Of a DNA stretch of 9,024 nt, positions 5,161 through 9,024 are shown piece by piece. This stretch comes from CAYSPU01 sp964432995 (GTDB taxonomy: Bacteria > Verrucomicrobiota > Verrucomicrobiia > Limisphaerales > JAHDYP01): positions 1-9,024 of the forward strand of contig CAYSPU010000236.1 in the NCBI GenBank assembly GCA_964432995.1. The letters run 5' to 3'. Below the pieces are notes generated by a model that had not been told where the DNA came from, did not search any database, and saw only the letters and a list, made by a program, of their open reading frames with translations. The position numbers and the translations under genes are program-made. Positions within the stretch are counted from its first letter, which is position 1, and every line of letters begins with the position of its first letter.

Positions 5161-7311
5161 ATGATGAACAATCGACTACGGAGAATTGGCAGTGGCGTGA
5201 ATGCGTGGGCATGGGTCGGTGCGTTGACGGCGGGGTGGGCGTTAGTGGCGGCGCCGAGCGCGCTGCCGGTGGTAACGGCCGCCAAGCACTCCGTGACCAA
5301 CACGTACCACGGCGTGGCGGTGGTGGACGATTACCAATGGCTGGAAGAGACCGGCGCGGCGGCCGTGCAGGACTGGAGTCGATTGCAGAACGAGCGGACG
5401 CGCGCCTATTTCGACCGGCTGCCGTATCGCGACGGTCTGGCGCAGCATCTCGAGGCCTTGCGCGGCGAGGAATCGGCGCGCTACTCCGGTCTGCAGCGGG
5501 CCGGCGAGCGGATTTTCGCGCTCCGTTTCAAGCCCCCGGCCCAGCAACCCGTCCTGGTCGAGCTCAGCTCCGTCTACCCGCCCGCCCTGCGCCGGACGGT
5601 GTTCGATCCCAACACGTGGAACCCGGGCGGAACGACGTCGATCGACTGGTATCACGTGTCGCACAACGGCCGGTTGGTCGCCATTTGTCTCTCCGAGAAA
5701 GGAAGCGAGGATGGTTCGCTGTTCTTCTTCTCGACGGACTCCGGTCAGAAGATGAGGGACGAAGTCCCGCGGGTGCAGTATCCGACGGGCGGAGGCAGTG
5801 TGGCGTGGAATGCGGACGACAGCGGGGTGTTCTACACGCGCTACCCGCATGCCGGAGAGCGGCCGGCCGGCGACGAGAACTTCTATCAGCAGGTCTGGTT
5901 TCATCGCCTGGGCACTCCCGCCAGCGCGGACACGTATGAAATCGGCAAGGAGTTCCCCCGGATCGCTGAGATCGAGCTCGAAGCCGGCGAGAAAGGGCGC
6001 CTGGTGCTGGCCACGGTCGCCAACGGCGACGGCGGCGACTTCGCTCATTTCCTGCGGGAGGAATCCGGGCGCTGGCGGCAAATCACCAAATTCGAGGACG
6101 GGGTGAAGCAGGTGACTTTTGGCGAGGACGCCGCCTTGTATTTGCTCTCGAGGCAGGGCGCGCCGCTGGGGCGGATACTGCGGCTGCCCCTGGCCAATCC
6201 TGAGCTGTCGGCCGCCACGGTGGTAGCGCCGGAGCGCAAGGGATCGGTGCAGGGGTTCGCGCCCACAAAGGCGGGGCTCTACGTCGCAAGTGTGCTGGGG
6301 GGGCCCTCGGAGTTGGTGTTTTACCCGAACGGCCGGCGGCGGGTGCAGGCGGTGCCGACGCCTGAGATCGCGGCGGTGGGCGGGGTGCAGGGTTGGGACG
6401 ACGGGGTGCTCTTCGGTTGTGTGACGTATCTGGATCCGCTCGCGTATTTCACGTGGCAGCCGGGTGCCAAGGAACCGGTGCGCACCGCGCTCCGGCTGAC
6501 ATCGCCGGCGGATTTCGACGACCTCGAGGTGGTGCGCGAGTTGGCCACCTCCAAGGACGGCACCAAGGTGCCCCTGAACATTGTGCGCCGAAAAGGGACC
6601 GTGCGGCACGGGCAGAACCCGGTTTGGCTCTACGGTTACGGCGGCTATGGCATCAGCATGAGCCCCGGTTTTGACTCGACGCGGCGGGTCTGGTTCGACG
6701 CCGGCGGCATCTACGTGGTCGCCAACCTGCGGGGCGGCGGCGAATTCGGCGAGGCGTGGCACAAGGCGGGGAACCTCACCCGGAAACAGAATGTCTTCGA
6801 TGACTTCATCGCCGCGGCCGAGCACCTGGTGCAGCGCGGCTACACGTCGTCGGCTCGGTTGGTGGCCGAGGGCGGCAGCAACGGTGGCCTGCTCATGGGC
6901 GCCTTCCTCACCCAGCGGCCGGACTTGGCGCGCGCGGTGGTGGCCCATGTCGGAATCCACGACATGTTGCGCGTCGAGTTGGACCCGAACGNNNNNNNNN
7001 NGGATCCCGACCAGTTCCGTGCGCTCCATGCCTACTCTCCGTATCACCGCGTCCGCGATGGTGTCGCCTACCCGGCCGTATTGCTGGCCACCGGCGAGAA
7101 CGACGGTCGAGTGAACCCGGCGCATTCGCGGAAGATGACCGCGCGTCTTCAGGCCGCGACGAGTTCGGGCAATCCCATTCTCTACCGCAGCACCGCCACG
7201 GCCGGGCACGGCATCGGCAGCTCGCTCAAGGATCGGCTGGCGCTGCAGGCGGATGTCTACGCGTTCGTGTTCGATCAGTTGGGCATCGACGCCAGCCGCT
7301 GGAAGTTCTGA
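5161..7311 (+). CDS. Prolyl oligopeptidase, secreted, family S9A
   Basis: This serine peptidase cleaves short peptides after proline. The basic start MMNNRLRRIG and the hydrophobic stretch at 14-41 form a likely signal peptide, with cleavage near APSA or VTAA, so the enzyme should act in the periplasm or outside. Residues 50-63 (YHGVAVVDDYQWLE) match the family's N-terminal segment. About 75-440 would form the beta-propeller that gates substrate entry. The C-terminal alpha/beta-hydrolase domain has YGYGGYG (491-497), NLRGGGEFGE (522-531), nucleophile Ser573 in GGSNGG, Asp648 in ENDGRV and His683 in AGHG, a complete triad. Numbers after 610 include four unknown residues from an N run at 6992-7001. 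The length of about 716 residues is normal. The reading frame is open on both sides of the gap. The gene is alone, with a repeat-filled upstream region, and converges on aceE. A peptide-scavenging role is likely but not shown. Confidence 0.95.
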   Translation: MMNNRLRRIGSGVNAWAWVGALTAGWALVAAPSALPVVTAAKHSVTNTYHGVAVVDDYQWLEETGAAAVQDWSRLQNERTRAYFDRLPYRDGLAQHLEALRGEESARYSGLQRAGERIFALRFKPPAQQPVLVELSSVYPPALRRTVFDPNTWNPGGTTSIDWYHVSHNGRLVAICLSEKGSEDGSLFFFSTDSGQKMRDEVPRVQYPTGGGSVAWNADDSGVFYTRYPHAGERPAGDENFYQQVWFHRLGTPASADTYEIGKEFPRIAEIELEAGEKGRLVLATVANGDGGDFAHFLREESGRWRQITKFEDGVKQVTFGEDAALYLLSRQGAPLGRILRLPLANPELSAATVVAPERKGSVQGFAPTKAGLYVASVLGGPSELVFYPNGRRRVQAVPTPEIAAVGGVQGWDDGVLFGCVTYLDPLAYFTWQPGAKEPVRTALRLTSPADFDDLEVVRELATSKDGTKVPLNIVRRKGTVRHGQNPVWLYGYGGYGISMSPGFDSTRRVWFDAGGIYVVANLRGGGEFGEAWHKAGNLTRKQNVFDDFIAAAEHLVQRGYTSSARLVAEGGSNGGLLMGAFLTQRPDLARAVVAHVGIHDMLRVELDPNXXXXDPDQFRALHAYSPYHRVRDGVAYPAVLLATGENDGRVNPAHSRKMTARLQAATSSGNPILYRSTATAGHGIGSSLKDRLALQADVYAFVFDQLGIDASRWKF
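6992..7001. other. Assembly gap (10 N) inside the peptidase gene
   Basis: Ten unknown bases replace codons 611-614 (partly), 38 residues after the catalytic serine. Ten is a common placeholder. As I remember the family, about 12 residues (like GAFNVTEFGTVK) lie between DPN and DPDQF, so roughly 34 bases may really be missing, which would also keep the frame. The gap should not be read as a mutation. Confidence 0.9.
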
Positions 7312-7317
7312 GTGCCC

Positions 7318-7478
7318 ACCGCGGATTCGCACCACGGACGAACGCGGATCGAACCGGGCCGTACTTCTCGCGGGGAGAACCGCGGATGACGCGGACGAAC
7401 GCGGATGAAACGGGACACGGAGGCCTTTCCTCATCCGCGCCGATCCGTGCCCATCCGTGGTCAAAGTCCATCCGCGGT
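7318..7478. repeat. CGCGGAT-type repeat cluster between convergent genes
   Basis: ACCGCGGAT occurs at 7318-7326 and 7379-7387 and inverted at 7470-7478. An exact 15-mer, CGGACGAACGCGGAT, is at 7335-7349 and 7392-7406. The inverted half (7431-7478) also carries ATCCGTGGT (7453-7461), complementary to ACCACGGA at 7331-7338. The whole gap can therefore fold as a long imperfect hairpin. It begins 7 bases after the peptidase stop and touches the first base of the aceE stop codon. It resembles the widespread ACCACGGATGAACACGGAT family of intergenic repeats (from memory). It may act as a bidirectional 3' end structure, but there is no T-run. Confidence 0.85.
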
Positions 7479-9024
7479 CACCGAACCAGGACGGGGAACG
7501 ACTTGTCCGGATCGACACCGAGATCGCGGATGGCGCGGGCCACGGCGGTCTTCCCCATTTTGCGCCGGCGGCAGAGCGAGTAGAGCACGGCAATCACCAC
7601 GGACTCGGCATCGACTTCGAAGAAGCGGCGCAGTTGCGGGCGCGTGTCGCTGCGGCCGAAGCCGTCGGTGCCCAGGGTGAACAAGCCGCCCGGCACCCAG
7701 GGGGCGATCTGGTCCGGGACGGCCTTGACGTAATCGCTGACGGCGACGAACGGCCCGGATTCGCCTTCGAGCACCGTTCGGAGGTAGGACTTCCTGGGGG
7801 GCTCGGTGGGGTGGAGCATGTTCCAGCGCCGGCATTCGAGGGCTTCGTTGCGCAGGCATTTGTAGCTGGTGGCGCTCCAGACGTCGGCCGAGACGTGGTA
7901 TTTCTCGGCCAGAATTTCCTGGGCTTTGAGGGCGGAGCGGAGGATGGGCCCGCTGCCGATGATCTGCGCCTTGAGCTGCTTGCGGGGGGGACCGGCCTGA
8001 CACTTGTAGAGTCCCTTGAGAATGCCGGATTCGACGCCCTCCGGCATCGGCGGCATGAGGTAGTTCTCGTTGTAGAGGGTCAGGTAGTAGAAGACCTCCT
8101 CGTTTTCCTGGTACATGCGGCGCATGCCGTCCTGGACGATGACGGCGAGCTCGTAGGCGTAGGCGGGGTCGTAGGTCAGGAGATTGGGGACGGTGCTGGC
8201 CAGGAGATGGCTGTGGCCGTCCTCGTGCTGGAGTCCCTCACCGTTCAGCGTGGTGCGCCCGGCGGTGGCGCCCAACAGGAAGCCCTTCGCCCCGATGTCA
8301 CCGGCCAGCCAGATCAGGTCGCCGATCCGCTGAAAACCGAACATCGAGTAGTAGATGAAGAACGGGATCATGTGCGTCGCCAGGCTGCTGTAGGCGGTCC
8401 CGGCGGCGATAAAGGAGGACATGGCGCCTGCTTCGGTGATTCCTTCCTCGAGGATCTGGCCGTCCTTCGCCTCGTGGTAGTAGAGGAGCGAGCGGATATC
8501 GACCGGCTCATAGAGTTGGCCTTTGTGGGCGTAGATGCCGATCTCGCGGAAGAGGGCGTCCATGCCGAACGTGCGCGCCTCATCGGGAATGATGGGGACG
8601 ATGTGGCGGCCGATCTGGCGGTCGCGCAGCAGCGTGCTGAGGATGCGCACGAAGGCCATCGTCGAGGAGACCTCGAGGTTGCCGGAGCCTTTGAGGAAGT
8701 CCTTGAAGGCGGCGAGCGGCGGGGTCTTGAGCGGCGCGGCCTTGACCTCGCGCTTCGGGAGGAAGCCGCCCAGTTCGCGACGGCGTTCGAACAAGTACTT
8801 CGTCTCCGGGCTGTCCGGGGGCGGGCGATAGAACGGGGTGTCGACGATCTCCTCGTCGCTGACGGGGATGTTGAAGCGGGTGCGGAACTCGCGGAGTTCC
8901 TTTTCGTTCAGTTTCTTCTGCTGATGGGAGATGTTGCGGCCTTCGCCCGCCTCGCCGAGGCCGTAGCCCTTGATGGTCTTGGCCAGGATGACGGTCGGCT
9001 GCCCGCGATGATGAACGGCGGCGT
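7478..9024 (-). CDS. aceE: Pyruvate dehydrogenase E1, homodimeric type (C-terminal part)
   Basis: This gives 514 residues plus stop, running off the right edge. The frame is open to 9022, so a TTG at 8794 is an internal Leu, not the start. About 370 N-terminal residues, including the thiamine diphosphate-binding GDG region, are missing if the length is like the 887 of E. coli AceE. The enzyme decarboxylates pyruvate and passes the acetyl group to the E2 lipoyl domain in the cytoplasmic pyruvate dehydrogenase complex. Visible marks, numbered within the fragment, are: GEAGEGRNISHQ (23-34), with His33 matching the active-site-loop His407 of E. coli; PDEARTFGM (146-154); GITEAG with Glu197, the cofactor-activating glutamate (Glu571 in E. 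coli); YYSMFGFQRIGDL (224-236); GRTTLNGEGLQHEDGHSH (255-272); and the C-terminal LGTDGFGRSD. All are intact. E2 and E3 genes are not in view. Confidence 0.97.
   Translation of the reverse strand, partial: AAVHHRGQPTVILAKTIKGYGLGEAGEGRNISHQQKKLNEKELREFRTRFNIPVSDEEIVDTPFYRPPPDSPETKYLFERRRELGGFLPKREVKAAPLKTPPLAAFKDFLKGSGNLEVSSTMAFVRILSTLLRDRQIGRHIVPIIPDEARTFGMDALFREIGIYAHKGQLYEPVDIRSLLYYHEAKDGQILEEGITEAGAMSSFIAAGTAYSSLATHMIPFFIYYSMFGFQRIGDLIWLAGDIGAKGFLLGATAGRTTLNGEGLQHEDGHSHLLASTVPNLLTYDPAYAYELAVIVQDGMRRMYQENEEVFYYLTLYNENYLMPPMPEGVESGILKGLYKCQAGPPRKQLKAQIIGSGPILRSALKAQEILAEKYHVSADVWSATSYKCLRNEALECRRWNMLHPTEPPRKSYLRTVLEGESGPFVAVSDYVKAVPDQIAPWVPGGLFTLGTDGFGRSDTRPQLRRFFEVDAESVVIAVLYSLCRRRKMGKTAVARAIRDLGVDPDKSFPVLVR

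Noticed and set aside
5242..7593. Very long open frame on the minus strand opposite the prolyl oligopeptidase
   Set aside because: It mirrors a strong S9A gene with an intact triad. The antisense translation is rich in Arg, His and Gly and has no domain. Stop-free antisense frames are common in GC-rich DNA.
8794..8794. TTG at 8794 as the start of the aceE gene
   Set aside because: The frame continues without stops to the window edge and encodes the conserved upstream AceE sequence (HHRGQPTVILAKTIKGYG). The codon is an internal Leu.

Overview
The window is GC-rich bacterial chromosomal DNA. A run of ten Ns inside one gene suggests an assembled, probably metagenomic, scaffold. I suggest Verrucomicrobiota, perhaps the Limisphaerales (former subdivision 3), with moderate confidence. 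The reasons are intergenic DNA packed with short hairpin, GGTAGGG-bounded and CGCGGAT-type repeats as I remember them from that phylum, a PadR plus HAAS-type membrane protein pair, and the general look of the proteins. No rRNA or other taxonomic marker is present, so this is inference.

Layout. Bases 1-348 hold no convincing gene. A HAD-family phosphatase runs rightward (349-1029). It converges on a leftward two-gene operon made of a PadR-type repressor (2635-2973) and an overlapping eight-helix membrane protein with a HAAS-like N-terminal domain (1379-2695). Between the convergent genes lies an unusually symmetric repeat cluster (1189-1375): two tandem-hairpin elements in mirror orientation with identical internal spacing. 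The PadR gene has a near-consensus promoter so close to its start codon that the mRNA should be leaderless. A divergent gene (3289-4710) encodes a membrane-anchored or exported protein that I cannot assign. A 450-base repeat-filled gap (4711-5160) follows. Next comes a secreted prolyl oligopeptidase (5161-7311), interrupted by an assembly gap just after its nucleophile region. A second convergent junction (7312-7477) is made of CGCGGAT-type repeats. The 3' part of aceE, the homodimeric pyruvate dehydrogenase E1, runs leftward off the right edge.

The genes do not form one pathway. The HAD phosphatase, the peptidase and aceE are housekeeping or catabolic genes. The only evident regulatory unit is the PadR-membrane protein pair, which is probably autoregulated. 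I found no defence system, CRISPR array, prophage, integrase or biosynthetic cluster. The features most worth a second look are the intergenic repeat architecture, the leaderless PadR promoter and the internal duplication in the membrane protein.
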